Below the pieces are notes generated by a model. The model was not told where the DNA came from, did no database searches, and was given only the letters and a program-made list of their open reading frames with translations. Made by a program: the position numbers and the translations under genes. From Aspidiotus rigidus (Eukaryota; Arthropoda; Insecta; Hemiptera; Diaspididae): a stretch of DNA of 64,000 nt. The stretch spans positions 372,001 through 436,000 of the forward strand of contig JAVHKY010000082.1 in the NCBI GenBank assembly GCA_035079385.1. The letters run 5' to 3'. How positions within the stretch are numbered: position 1 is the first letter of the stretch; each line of letters opens with the position of its first letter. Of this stretch, positions 37,427-49,141 are shown piece by piece.

Positions 37427-38530
37427 GAATATAACCCGCACCCTTTTTTCATTTTTGAAGTTTTCATAACCTGGGTGCGGGTTATAGACAGGGGCGGGTT
37501 ATACAGTGTGGTGCATGAGAAGTCGCACCAATGTAAAAGTCCCTATGGTGCGTCTTAGTGATGCACCAGCATACATAAGGACGTGTTATAGAGATGGTTG
37601 GAACACGGGTCAACGCACCAACGCGACATAAGCAAGTGAGCAACACTCCGTTTTCCTGTCAGGGTTTTTTTTGTTACCGTGAGGATTTCACCATTCCTGA
37701 AATTTTTTTCTTCATCAGTTTTTTTTTTTTAATCTATTGGCAGTTACAATTTTTTTTACAGTGCGTTCTGTTCACAAGATTTTTTTTCTGTCATTAAACA
37801 TTGCTTACTCGAACAAGTCATTCTTTTTTATTGCTCAGGACGTTGCATGTACCTACTTTATTCTTAAAAATCATGTCAACGAAATCGTCATTCGAATTCA
37901 AAAAAGAAAAAACAACGGGAAATAATCGTTCAACATTTGAAAATGGAAATTTTCACTCGTAAAATTCATAAGTGATTTCCCCGAACAACCCAACACGACG
38001 TTTGTTGCACGGAGAGGAGCTTACTTCCTTGTGTTGCCCACTTGCTGGTGTTGCATGGTGCATTGACCCGTGTTCCAACCATCACTATAACACGTCGTTT
38101 ATGTATACTGGTGCATCACAAAGACGCACCATAGGGACTTTTACATTGGTGCGACTTCTCATGCACCACACTGTATACAAGGAGTAATTTTTCCTTATTT
38201 TGCTAGACGTATGCAAATTCTTTGCCGTACATACAATGTTGCAGTCAGCTTTCATCTCATAAATGGACCATGAATTGAGTTGAATGGTATTGTACACCCA
38301 AACACCGCGTTTTGTGATAAAAATATAGCTTTTAACTTTGTTTTTCCTTTTTTTGTTGCAAAATTATTTTGTAATTTACGTGTACAATAGACAAAAAATT
38401 ATCATTTAAATCTCAACATCGGTGCGGCTCATATATGTGGAATTTTTTTTTCCCCCTTCTGTAGGTTTTCAAAACTTGCATGCAGGTTATATGCCATGGC
38501 GGGTTATCCAGTTGCGTTCCAAGTTGATAA
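37427..38530. mobile_element. Possible TIR element with AATATAACCCGCACC end
   Basis: The left end CCGTATTTCCGAGAATATAA, then CCCGCACC, resembles the 20540 MITE end. Words such as GGGTGCGGGTTATA and GGCGGGTTATCC occur near both ends. The right terminus near 38500-38530 is poorly defined. It is interrupted by the mariner-type element at 37504-38173. Confidence 0.35.
37504..38173. mobile_element. Tc1/mariner-type MITE with TA duplication
   Basis: Starts CAGTGTGGTGCATGAGAAGT and ends with the inverse, flanked by TA on both sides (37502-37503, 38174-38175). The arms are about 115 bp and nearly identical, also sharing CCCTATGGTGCGTCTT and the CACGGGTCAA word. CAGT ends with TA duplication fit Tc1/mariner. 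The centre encodes nothing recognisable. Confidence 0.8.
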
Positions 38531-39269
38531 GATTTCTCATTTTGGATAAAATAAAATAAAATTATTTAGGTTTCATTATTAGCTTATGGGTACTTTTACT
38601 GTGTTACCAGTTTGATATGACGCTGTCGTGATAAACTTCATTAACTGAGTTTTACTCTTCATTCTACAAATACGTAACTGGCATGATTAATAGGCAACTG
38701 GTATTTATTCTAAAGAGTAATGAATTTCAAATGTTTTTCCTTCTTTATCACAAGTGCTACAAAACTATCTTGGTGGATTCATTCTTATCATTTGTTATTG
38801 ATTCATACATTATTTTTTGTGCATACATAATTTATAGTAGTTTATGCCATGAGGTGTCTCAAGAGATGGGAATCAAAACAGAAAAAAAGCTTTTGCAGCT
38901 TTTGCTCTTTCTGCTCTTTTATTATTGTATACATCATATTACTCACTTGTTTCCATTTCCAACAGCAAAATAACTTTGTTTTCTAAAATAAACACATTTT
39001 CAAAGCTTGCTCTTGCTGTTCTTCCATATCAGTAATCAACACCCAAATACTGCCCTCCCCTTCAAGCTTTAATAAATAGAATATCTGTTAAAATTTTTCA
39101 AACATAAAACAACTATTATTTATTCTAAAGGGAAAAAAAAACTCTTAATTTTCCATAGCAACATTTGTTCTTCTCAATAAGGGGTGGTTAACAGACTGGT
39201 GTTTGACTTACCACGAGCCAAGTTTTTCTAAATTAAAATAGAAAAATCTCCAAAACTGCTAATCCAATT

Positions 39270-41235
39270 TTCAATACAACACTGAGTCATCATGTGCCTC
39301 AGTATCTAAGTCTCTTGTAGTTTTTTTCTTATTGACTATTTGTTAATTGACGGAAATTTATTTTTTAATTTTTTTAAAAAGATGTGGAGCTTCTTTTTCA
39401 ACCAAGATGTAAAGCTCTAGAGATCTAAATTTTTTCTACGTCAAGATCTTGAAACCAACAGATTTGCATCTTTGTTCCACTCAGATCTAGAACCTGAGAG
39501 ACTTAATACATACGGTAGGTATATAATATTATTGAAGTATTAAGTAGAAGAAACTTTTTCAACAACTGTTACAAGAATTTGAAAAATGCTATGCAAAAAT
39601 GTAAAACTTGCCAGAACTGTAGAGAAATTCAAAAAATTTTATGCAAAAATACAATTATAGGTGATATAGAATATGTAATACAAGCAATATACATATATTA
39701 TTATCAATATTGATGTTCAAAGACAATCTTGGTTACTCTTGACAAAGACTGCACAAAAAATAAAATTTGCCAAACAAAAATAAAATCTTATAAGACAGAG
39801 AATGTATATCTTGAGCAACATTACAACACATTTTTACAGTGAGGACTTTTTTTTCCCCTCACTATTGGTTTTGTCTTGCCAGAGGCAAGAGCTCTAAAAA
39901 TGACCCTATATTCTAGTACACACATAAAAAACTTCAATAATTCTCAGTTTTATATAAATTGACCCTGACAATGCTATCCAATATGTAAATGTAATCATTG
40001 TAGGCCTACATGTATATTGTTTGTACTGTAACATCTACACTATGTATAGCATTTTATATGGCGAGAGCTACCTGCAATTTATACGGATGCTAATAAACGA
40101 ACGAACAAACAATACCAACAGAGAACATTGGTGCACAAAAATATTAATGGTACATACACATGTAAGAATGCACGCATTCTTTTCGTCTTCCACTACTCGC
40201 AGGTTTCTTTCTGCATGCAGACTTTATTTAGGTAGGCTATTTCGATAGTTATCTGGTTATCTTCCGAGAGCAGTCAGCTGACCTGCATTTCCTACGGGAC
40301 TCTCGACTTTTTGTTTCGATTCAGTGTTTACACTGCATCGACATGATTTGTTAAGATTTCACGATCTTACACACATATATAAATATTATTTAAAAACAAG
40401 ACTGAGTTGCCACACGCCTTAGTATCTGGGTCTCTTGGTTTTTTTCTTTTTCAATGACGGTTACGTAACAAAAATTATTATTTAATTTTTTTCAAAAAAT
40501 CTGGAGCTTTTTTTTTACCAAGATATAAAGCACAAGAGATCTAAATTTTTTTATGTCAAGCTCTAGAAAACAAGAAGATCTGCATCTTTGTTCCACTCAG
40601 AAGAAGAAACTGTTTTGAAAACTACAAAATTTTGAAAAATGTTGTGCAAATATAAAACTTGCCAGGACTGCTGTAGAGAAATTCGAAAAATGCTGGGCAA
40701 AAATAAAATCATAGGTGACACAGAATATGTACAAGTAATACGTGCTGTATTGATGAAACAATATACATTAATATTGATGTTCTAAAGACTATCTTGGTCC
40801 TCTCTTGACAAAGACTGTACAAGAAATAAAATTTGCCAGGCAAAAATTAAATCTCAAAGAGACGGAAAATGTATATCTTGAGTGACGTCGTCACAACACT
40901 TTTTCCGGTGGAAACTTTTTATTTTTGCACAGCAATTTCCAAATTTCAGGAAGTTTTTCACATTCTCTGTCTCTTGAGATTTTATTTTTGCCAGGCAAAT
41001 TTTATTTCTCGTACAGTTTGTGTCAAGAGTGATCAAGATGACCAAGATAGTCTTTGAACATCAATATTGATGATTATGTACAAATATATCGTTTGATTAG
41101 TACTGCACGTATATACATATTCTGTGTCACCTATGATTTCATTTTTGCATAGCATTTTTCAAATTTCTGTACAGTCTTCAAGAAAGTTTCTTCTTCTCAA
41201 TGCTTCCTCAATGGTAAATATACCTACCGTATGTA
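39270..41235. repeat. Duplicated and inverted repeat block
   Basis: Blocks at 39270-39840 and 40395-40895 are direct diverged copies (GTCTCTTG.TTTTTTTC, GATCTGCATCTTTGTTCCAC, ATATTGATGTTC in order). A third copy at 40905-41235 is inverted, sharing TTTTGCCAGGCAAATTTTAT, CATCAATATTGATG and ACCTACCGTATGTA. Unique sequence at 39900-40390 separates the first two. AGAGGCAAGAGC words lie at both outer sides (39880, 41331). It may be one element with long TIRs that duplicated internally. Confidence 0.55.
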
Positions 41236-41371
41236 GGTACAAATGGACCGCATTAGACTTCTTTGCGCTCTAGGCTATTTTTTTCAGTCTTGTTTTTTCT
41301 TTGTAATTGCATAAGGACTCTTGCCTTGTCAGAGGCAAGAGCCCCAAAAAGGATACATAAATTTGAGCCAA

Positions 41372-41480
41372 TGTGTTGTGTATATACATGCATGTGATAA
41401 TAATCAAGCAGTATTACATGGGTTTACCCAGAACCACCTTGTATTTCTATGCATTACCTATGCAAGTCTTGGCCTCCACA
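41372..41480 (+). repeat. Putative 5' LTR of gypsy element
   Basis: TGT...ACA-bounded copy of about 109 bp. It shares GGGTTTACCCAGAACCACCT, TGTATTTCTATGC and ACCTATGCAAGTCT with the block at 45159-45269 downstream of pol. Confidence 0.55.
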
Positions 41481-41510
41481 GTGGCAACAAGGATAGTGAA
41501 AAGAAAAAGT

Positions 41511-44500
41511 ATGGATGATCTTACAAAAGCTATGAATAATGTGAGTTTTATTAGCACATTTTTGAAAAAAAATGTGCCGCGAGCAAACGTGAACGCGAAT
41601 GTGAATGATTTTGAGAAATTCAATCCAGAAGAAGAGACAATTGGCTTGTATGATAGACGTCTACAGAATTATTTCAAACTGAATGGAATTTTAAAAGACA
41701 CCAGTACAAGCCATACAAGAGCATCAATTCTCATTAATTGATTAAAAACAAAACATCATGAAGCGTTGATAGCAAAGGTTTTGTCAGGTGAGATAGGAGG
41801 TAAATAATTGTACAAAGAAATCATCGATGTATTGGGCAAGCTATTCACTCGGAAAACCATCCCCCTGGTAGAGCAACATCAATTACTAGGATTCAAAGTC
41901 AATTCAAACGTATGCAAATGAATTGAAAAAACTGTCAGTAAGCTGGTCTCATCTGTGAGAACTGTAAAAAGCCATGTATCCACGCTATAATGACGGGACA
42001 ATTTGTGCGCGGATTAAAAGATAACAAAATTCGAGAAAAAATTCTCCAAACAGGAGATATGAAATTGACGGAAGCAGCTGAAGTTTCAAAACTCGAGAAT
42101 ACAAAGATGCCTAACAATGATTTGGGAACAAGTGCTGGAAACAACGTGAAAAAACTCAGTCAATTGAGCAACCAAACGTATTGTCAGTCATATGGTCAAT
42201 CTTATCGTCGTTCGCCAAGCAGGCAGTGGCCGTCGTATGATAAACGTTATCGCTCTCGCAGTAGAAATAGTTTTTATTGTGGAAATGATAATATAAACAG
42301 TGCGCGACCAAAATTGGATTTTAAAGCTCTCAGGAGTGATACAAGCTCAGACAAATCTGAGTACAAGTATAATTGTAATCATAATTATGTGCGCCGCGTC
42401 GTCAGCGCTATAAATAAAGTGCAAAAAGATGATAAAGAATACGCAACTGTGTTTATAAAATAGCGGTGTGGAAGAATCTCTCGAAATTGATAGTGGTAGT
42501 CGTCAAACGTTAATGTCAGTGAATGATTTTTGTAAAATGAAAATAAATGCCAAAATATTACCTACGTCGAAGCGTTTCAGTCCGTATGTTGGTAAAAGCT
42601 TCCAAGCAGAAGGCAAAGCAATTGTGAGCGTGAAATGTGGAACCACTCAGACGAAGTTGAAGTTGTATTTGGTAGACAACGACAAAGCAGATCCTGTAAT
42701 GGGTCGAGTGTGGATGAAGGCTCTTGGTTTCAAAATTGAGCAAGTAAATCGAGTTGATCCAAGTACCCGTGAGTTGTAAAAAGAGGTCTACAGAAGATAC
42801 GCTGATCTATTCAAGGACAACATTGGAACTATTCCAGGTATTGTTTTATCGTATGATCTACTACCAGGTACTAAACCAATTTGCAAAAAGCCAAGACCTG
42901 TCCCTCACTCTTTGCGAGAACGGTTAGATAAATTATTAGACTTCCTAGAAAAGAAGAAAGAAATAGAGAAAGTTGACTATAGCGAATGGGCAACGCCCAT
43001 AGTCCCAAGAGAAAAGCCTGATGGAAATTTACGTCACACTATAGCTTATAATACCCCAATAAATGATTCACTCAGGGATAATCAATACTCAATTCCGCGA
43101 GTAGATCTTTTTAATAGTATGAAAGATTCAACATATTTCTGTAAAATAGACCTAAGATATGGGTACAATCATGTAGCTGTAGATGAAGAGACTTTGAAAA
43201 TTCAAGCAATCGCGACGCACAGGAGCATATATAAGTATAAAAAGCTAGCACAAGGGGTGAAGGTCGCTCTTGGTGAATTCCAGAAAATCATCTATAGATC
43301 AATTAATAGCTCCCTTGAAAAATACAATTGCATATTTTGATGATATTGTAATTCACGGGAAAACAGTGCAAGAATGTAAAGAAAATTTATATAAATGCCC
43401 AGATAGGTTGAGAGCATTGAACTTACATTTAAACGAGAATAAATGTAAGCTGTTCAAAACAGAAGTTGGATTCCTTGGCCATAAAATAACCAAGGACGGT
43501 TTCACATAGAAAGATGAAAAAGTAGAAGCTATTTTGAGCGCCCCCAGACCAGAAAATGCTGATGAAGTGCGATCGTTTCTAGGCCTCACACTGTATTACT
43601 CCAAGTTTATGAAAAATGTTAGCAAGTTAACCGCACCTTTGAAAGAACTCCTTCAAAGAGATAAAATTTTTGAATGGACTGATGATTGTGAACGAGCTTT
43701 TGGAGAGATAAAGAATCAGATATGTAGCCCACGAGTACTTGTACCATTTAATCCAAAGTATGAAATTGTCCTTGCTACAGATGCAAGCCCTTATGGTATT
43801 GGGGCAATTTTATCCCATATTATTGAAGGACAGGAAAAACCAGTAATGTTTATTTCTAGATCACTGTCAACAGCAGAGAAAAAGTATTTGCAGATAGATA
43901 GAGAGGCGCTAGCCATCTACTGGGCTATAAAGAAATTGTATGGATATCTGTATGGTTATAGATTTACACTTATAACAGATAATAAACCTTTAGCATTAAT
44001 ATTCTCTCCGCATAAAGGAATCCCAACAGCATCAGCAGCGAGACTGCAACGCTATGCCATATTTTTGAATAGTTTTACGTACACAGTGAAGCATCGGTGA
44101 TCTGAGGATCACCAAAATGTAGATTATCTCTCACGAGCACCAATAATATTAAATGAGAATCTAGAGCTTAGCGACAAGGTGAGTCAGTTAGAACAGAAAA
44201 CAATGTAGGTGACAGATATTTCATTTGAGAAAATTCAAGATGAAACTAGGAAAGACTCCATGATGTCAAAATTGGTGAATGAGTTGCTGGAAGGAAAAAA
44301 TTAAAGTACAGAGCTCTCTCTCTCTCAATGATGGACTAGTATTTCGAGGTCCAAGAATATACATTCCGCCCTCCCTCCAGAAGAAAATTTTGGAAGAATT
44401 GTATGGTGTTCATGTTGGAATAAATAAATTGGAGTTGTTGGCGCGCCATTTTGTGTATTGGCCATCCATTGATGGAAAGATAGAGGAAATGGTAAAGTCA

Positions 44501-45150
44501 TGCAAAAGATGCCAACTTGTAAAAGCAGGTCCTCCTCGAGCACCCGTTCACCACTGGGAACGTGAAAGTTCTCCTTGGACTAGGATACATATCGACTATG
44601 CGAGTCCAAAGGATGGATCCTGGTACCTAATAATTGTAGATTTGTACTCAGGTTGGCCAGAAGTTTATGGAACAAAAGTAGCCCCCAGTAGTAAAATCAC
44701 CATAGATTTTCTAAGATAAGGGTTAGGTACCAGCAAAAGTAGTATCAGACGACGCTACGCATTTTTCATTGGTAGAAATGATGAAAAATCTACAATGAAA
44801 ATGGTATACAGTGGAAAAACAGTGCAACTTACAACCCAGCAAAGAACGGACTTGCTGAAAAAGCGGTAAGGACTTTTAAAGAAAGAATAGAAACTTTGAA
44901 GGGGTCAGAAGAAAATATTGAAATGCAACTCCTAAACATACTGATGTGCTGGATATCAACACCCAACAAAGATAACAAGACTCCTGCCGAAATGTTGATG
45001 GACTGAAATATAAGGACACGAATGGACCTTGTATTTCCAAAGAAGTCTTTGCCTAAAAAGCGAGAAGAGATAAACCTCCCAAAAAGTCAAATTTTAGCTG
45101 TTGGTGACCGAGTCCGACTTCACAAAGTGTACAAAATTCCCTGTTCCGAC
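41511..45150 (+). pseudogene. Ty3/gypsy retrotransposon gag-pol, broken
   Basis: Domains in order: gag-like ends (41511-41741, NDFEKFNPEEETIGLYDRRL; 41990-42463, FVRGLKDNKIREKIL), protease with the DSG triad (EIDSGS, 42489-42506), RT (DYSEWATPIVPREKPDG, about 42975; FDDIVIHGK, about 43335), RNase H (LATDASPYGIGAIL, about 43770; LQIDREALAIYWAI; TDNKPL) and integrase (HVGINKLELLARHFVYWPSI, then CKRCQ, 44410-44520; HIDYASPKDGSWYLIIVDLY, about 44590). NPASNGLAEKAVRTFKERIE survives at 44833-44893. At least eight stops or frameshifts split it, for example near 41740, 43340, 43509, 44100 and 44719. There is no envelope ORF. Confidence 0.88.
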
Positions 45151-45158
45151 TTTGCTCT

Positions 45159-45269
45159 TGACATATACTGTATACGTGCACGTGATAACAGTCAAACATA
45201 TTAAATGGGTTTACCCAGAACCACCTTGTATTTCTATGCGTTACCTATGCAAGTCTCGGCCTCCATACA
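45159..45269 (+). repeat. Putative 3' LTR of gypsy element
   Basis: About 111 bp starting TGACATATACTGTATACGTG and ending in CTCCATACA. It is the counterpart of 41372-41480 with scattered differences. Flanking target duplication is not evident, so the boundaries are approximate. Confidence 0.5.
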
Positions 45270-46923
45270 ATGTTAAAATTGTGATCCGTACCCTCTGAAA
45301 CACTGAGCAATACTTGTACTATGCACTAAAAATTCCATTGCGCGCAAGACAGCGCAATACCTCCTAAAGTTGGTAAAAGAAGTAAAGATATAAAATAGGA
45401 GCGGTGAAAACAAGCGTTTGCACAAGGAACTGTGTGATTAGCTGCCCTGAAATTCCAAAAGCAACCGCAAGTCATCATCGCTTGTCGTGTATAATTCTTT
45501 TTTCATAACACTGACGGTGAAAATGCAAGTTTTCACCACTGAAAACTGTGGTGAAAGTAGGTTTTTTCACAGGTATCGAGGTGAAGACAAACAACTGTGG
45601 TGAAAACGTCGTGTTTCACCACTGTTTTGAGTGGCGTGGCGAACCTTACTTAGGTGGTGAAAAAAAAAGGTGCGTTGAACTCTCATTGTGGATACGTGCG
45701 TTGTGTACTAGGTACAAACTCGCAACTTGCGTGATCTCCCAACTTCAGTGCAGCCATGTACAGTTGAGTAAAATTGTATTGGTTCCCATTTGCTCGCTCC
45801 TTGTCTGCACGACTGCAAGGTCCCAGCAGTGTTTATTATCAATTCGAAACCAACGCATTTTCAATTTTGGATGAATTTTCATTAATTTTAGTGTGTGCAT
45901 GATGTCTGTATCTCAGAGCTGGTTGACTGAAGAAGAATGTGATATCGCAGATAATATATCTGGTACTCCACCGCAATTGAAAGAGTTGGCAGAAAATGCC
46001 AAGAATAAATTGTTACCAGAAAATCCAAAATCAAAGTATCGTTATACTCTGGCTTATGAAAAACTAACCGAATGGAAGAAAGAGAATGGCGTCAGTCATA
46101 CTTCAGAGAACGTTTTACTTGCATATTTTGATTACTTATCTGAGAAATATTCACCCAATATCCTAGGATCCATTTGTTCAATGGTATGTCTGTAGTAACG
46201 TAAATATGTAGGTAATGCTAGTTCTTGACAAATTTGTGCTAAATGTTTGTAATATGATTGTTTTAGCTAGCGAAAACAATTGATTTGAAAGAGGGTATTC
46301 AAATATCCAAATACACTCGTTTGCATATGTTTTTAGCGACGAAACTGAAGGGTTATCAACCAAGAAAAAGCACTATCTTACAAGGCGATCATATCGAAAA
46401 ATTTCTCAGCTGCGCTCCGGACAGTGAATATTTAGTTATTAAGGTAAATTGTGAAACAGCAAATGTTCCAGTGTCAAGAGTTGATAAGATCAAATTACAC
46501 TGCGTAGCTGAATTTATTTTCCAGGTAGCTAAATTATTTGATATTTTCGGAGCTTGCCGCAAATGTGAATTAGTTGATGTTGTCATGCAGGATGTCACAC
46601 TGCAAGGAGAATTATACAAAATCAGTATTCTGAAAACGAAGAACAGCAAGCCAAGATGGTTCGTAATATCTGAAAAATTCTATGATCTGATAGCTCGTTA
46701 TATTAGTCTCCGTCCGCAACCGTGTAAAACGGAGAGGTTCTTCTTGAATTACACAAAACAGCAGACATGTACTTGTCAACCAATCGGGATAAACAAATTC
46801 TCAACGTTTCCGAAATTGATCGCCCAATTTCTTCAGTTGCCAGACGCTGATTTGTATACTGGGCACGCCTTTAGACGCAGCGCAGCAAGTTTAATCGCTG
46901 AAGAAGGCGGCAGTATAGAAGAT

Positions 46924-47062
46924 TATCGGAACTCATAATGAGTGAGTGAGGTATAAGTAGAGCACTAATATTGAAAAAGGGTTTTTCAATTGTACAAATC
47001 TACTTTTTTAGTTGCTTATACAAAAGTACTTTCGGGTGTTATCCCATCATCAGTTGTGTCGC

Positions 47063-47102
<40 letters not shown>

Positions 47103-47165
47103 CCCGAAAGTACTCTTGTATAAGCAACTAAAAAAGTAGATTTGTACAATTGAAAAACCCTTTTT
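46924..47165 (-). mobile_element. 242-bp PLE-type terminal insertion with hammerhead core
   Basis: Flanked by the 13-bp duplication CAGTATAGAAGAT (46911-46923 and 47166-47178). It contains two inverted arms (about 46980-47040 and 47099-47160, sharing CCCGAAAGTACT.TTGTATAA and GTAGATTTGTACAATTG) separated by a T-run (47069-47098). The left 55 bases match 13164-13237. The 13-bp duplication and inverted ends parallel the PLE at 8871-10435, so it is read as a short, RT-less PLE derivative. Confidence 0.7.
47030..47053 (-). ncRNA. Hammerhead ribozyme core
   Basis: On the minus strand the sequence is CTGATGA, TGGGATAACACCC, GAAA. Both conserved core strands are exact consensus and are joined by a short GGG/CCC stem II. 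Hammerheads occur in PLE terminal repeats. Stems I and III were not resolved by eye, so self-cleavage is unproven. Confidence 0.5.
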
Positions 47166-48686
47166 CAGTATAGAAGATGTTAAAAACGCCGGAGGGTGGT
47201 TGAGTCCTACAGTTGCAAAAGGATACATCGATCAGTCCTTACGTTCCAAAAGAGCTATTGGAAATTTGATCGCTGGAGGAATTTCAACAGCTGGAACTGA
47301 TCAAGTATATTTTCCATTCACGCGTACCTCGGCCAGCTTAATTGATAAAGAAAGAGCCAAAGAAATTTCAACGACCAGGGACAATGATGTGCAAAACAAT
47401 GTATCAAGTACTGCAAGAAATGGTGTACAAAACATTACAACAACATACACTCCAAATTCGACAATAAAGAAGCGAAAAGTTGAAATCTGCAAAACGCGTT
47501 CTGAATCTTCTAGTTCATTTCTATCTTTGAATCCCGATACGAGAGTAGGAGAAATAGAAGTTTCTTTCAGTCAGAAATCTACAGTAACTAATTAGTTGTG
47601 TGGATGGGAATAATATTTTCGGGAATACTGATCTTTGTACGGATGCGGTAAATAATATTTTTCGGAATCCAGATCTTCATACAGATACTGTAAATAGTAC
47701 AGGTATGAAGTTATCTCAAAATACTATGGTTACCAATGATGATAGAGTTTGTAGTATGGAATCGACTTTATCACAGGTCAAAAAACAATTCATCTTTAAT
47801 AACTGCCAGGTGAATTTCAATTTCAAGTAATTCCAGAAGAATGGAATTTAGCATCTCGTGAATCATCTGTGTTTCTTTTTTATCTGTTGAGAACTTAGAA
47901 TTTATTTATTGACGACGTCTTTCATAAGATTGCAGATTTTTTGGTTACCTGAGTTCATTGTTATCATTTTAAGTTACTGACGAAGAATGAAAGTTTTAAT
48001 TTATCTATACTGAGAACTTGAAATTTATTTGTTGACAGTGTCTTCCATAAGATTGCAAAGTAAGTGACTGCTCAATTTTTTTTGGTTACCTGAGTTTTTA
48101 TTGTTTTCTTATTATTTGATTGAGGAAGAAGGAAAGTTTTAATTTATCTACTGAGAACTGTAAATTTATTTGTTAACAATGTCTACTTATTTCATAGGAT
48201 TACGAAGTAACTCTACTAATTTTTCAATAAAGCTGATTTTTTTTTTGTTCTAACGGTCGTATTTCCTTTCATTAATACAAATTCATGGAGGTATTCTAAT
48301 CAACTCGACAACATCTTATCACTTCTCATGGGTGGAAAATGAGCGATATCCGGATATCGCCCTTCTTCAGATTATTTTGTGTTTCAATTCTTCATGACCA
48401 CAGGTACAAAAATTGGATTCGTCATTGACAAGTAAAACAATTCACTAAATTAAAAGTCAGTTTCTCGGATATCGTCCTTTCTCCACCAACTGCCTCAATA
48501 TTGTCAATTACGTAAGTGTGCAATGTCTTCGAATAGTTTTGCGGAAAGTAAAAAGGTATAATGAATATTATAATGATCATAACGATAGTCGATAATGAAA
48601 CACCGAATTCAAGATTAATTAGATATATTTCTCCAGTCGAGTTTTATCAGTGGTGAATTGCATTTTCACCGTCAGTGTTACAATGG

Positions 48687-48835
48687 CTATTTACAGTACA
48701 TGTGGCGTAGGTGAGTCTTTTCATAATGAGTACGTGAATGTACGTTTGCGGAACGAGCAAAGCGAGTGAAGCAATGTATGTACGAGTTATAAAGACTCAC
48801 CTACAACACTTGTACTGTACAAGGCTTTAAAACAC
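48687..48835. mobile_element. Fold-back MITE family B, copy 2
   Basis: Starts CTATTTACAGTACATGTGGC and has inverted GTAGGTGAGTCTT arms around a centre with ACGAGCAAAGCGAGTGAAGC. It is homologous to 31921-32062. It begins 7 bp beyond the right TIR of the tyrosine-recombinase element. Confidence 0.7.
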
Positions 48836-49070
48836 AAATACTTTGAAGATAAATTTTTATAACTCCTGCTACGAAAGTGCGTTATTTGTTGGTTGATCGT
48901 AGGTGCGAAAGTAGCTGTTTGAGAACTCATCTACTTTGCAGGTCGTCTATGTACTTTTCTATCGTCTTCTCTCATTTTACCGCCTGCTTGCTACATTACC
49001 ACCCTGAATTCACACTTTTCTGCCCGCTCCATTCTCGACGGCCATTTTCTCTTTATTATTTTTTTTTGTC

Positions 49071-49141
49071 TCCGCGATCGGGGCTCGAACCACGCACTCC
49101 TGACTTCGCAAGCCCTTGCACTACCAGCTGCGCCGCATTGC
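49071..49141 (-). mobile_element. tRNA-like SINE head or tRNA pseudogene
   Basis: On the minus strand, GGCGCAGCTGGTAGTGC (A-box-like) is followed by GTGGTTCGAGCCCCGATCGC (T-arm/B-box). Length and box spacing are tRNA-like. The acceptor ends do not pair well and the anticodon arm is irregular, so a functional tRNA is unlikely. Confidence 0.5.

Larger units (their letters stand above)
45899..47830 (+). pseudogene. Crypton-like tyrosine recombinase, spliced, interrupted
   Basis: Exon 1 is 45899-46183 (95 codons, MMSVSQSWLTEEECDIADNI) and ends at a GTATGT donor. Exon 2 starts at 46267 after TTGTTTTAG; both junctions are phase 0. The catalytic pattern of tyrosine recombinases is visible: first Arg in GACRKCEL (about 46548), a Lys in ISILKTKNSK, HxxR in TGHAFRRSAASL (46858-46893), a GGW motif and the Tyr of VAKGYIDQS (about 47209-47235). 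A 242-bp insertion (46924-47165) splits the gene between HxxR and GGW; removing it with one target copy restores frame. A frameshift near 47595 precedes the tail NNCQVNFNFK. Without lesions the protein is about 500 residues. From memory, many insects carry close relatives. Confidence 0.8.
45506..48680 (+). mobile_element. TIR-bracketed tyrosine-recombinase element
   Basis: A 23-bp perfect inverted repeat (45506-45528 and 48658-48680, TAACACTGACGGTGAAAATG then CAA) extends inward to a shared TTCACCACTGA. Short TTTCACCAC repeats lie just inside the left end, and a hairpin resembling that of the 4226-4793 MITE lies just outside (45404-45490). Within is a spliced tyrosine-recombinase gene. Classic Cryptons lack TIRs, so this arrangement is atypical. 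Flanking duplication is not clear. Two separate MITEs placed around a Crypton remain possible. Confidence 0.5.

Noticed and set aside
49071..49141. Functional tRNA gene on the minus strand
   Set aside because: The acceptor ends and anticodon arm do not pair convincingly.
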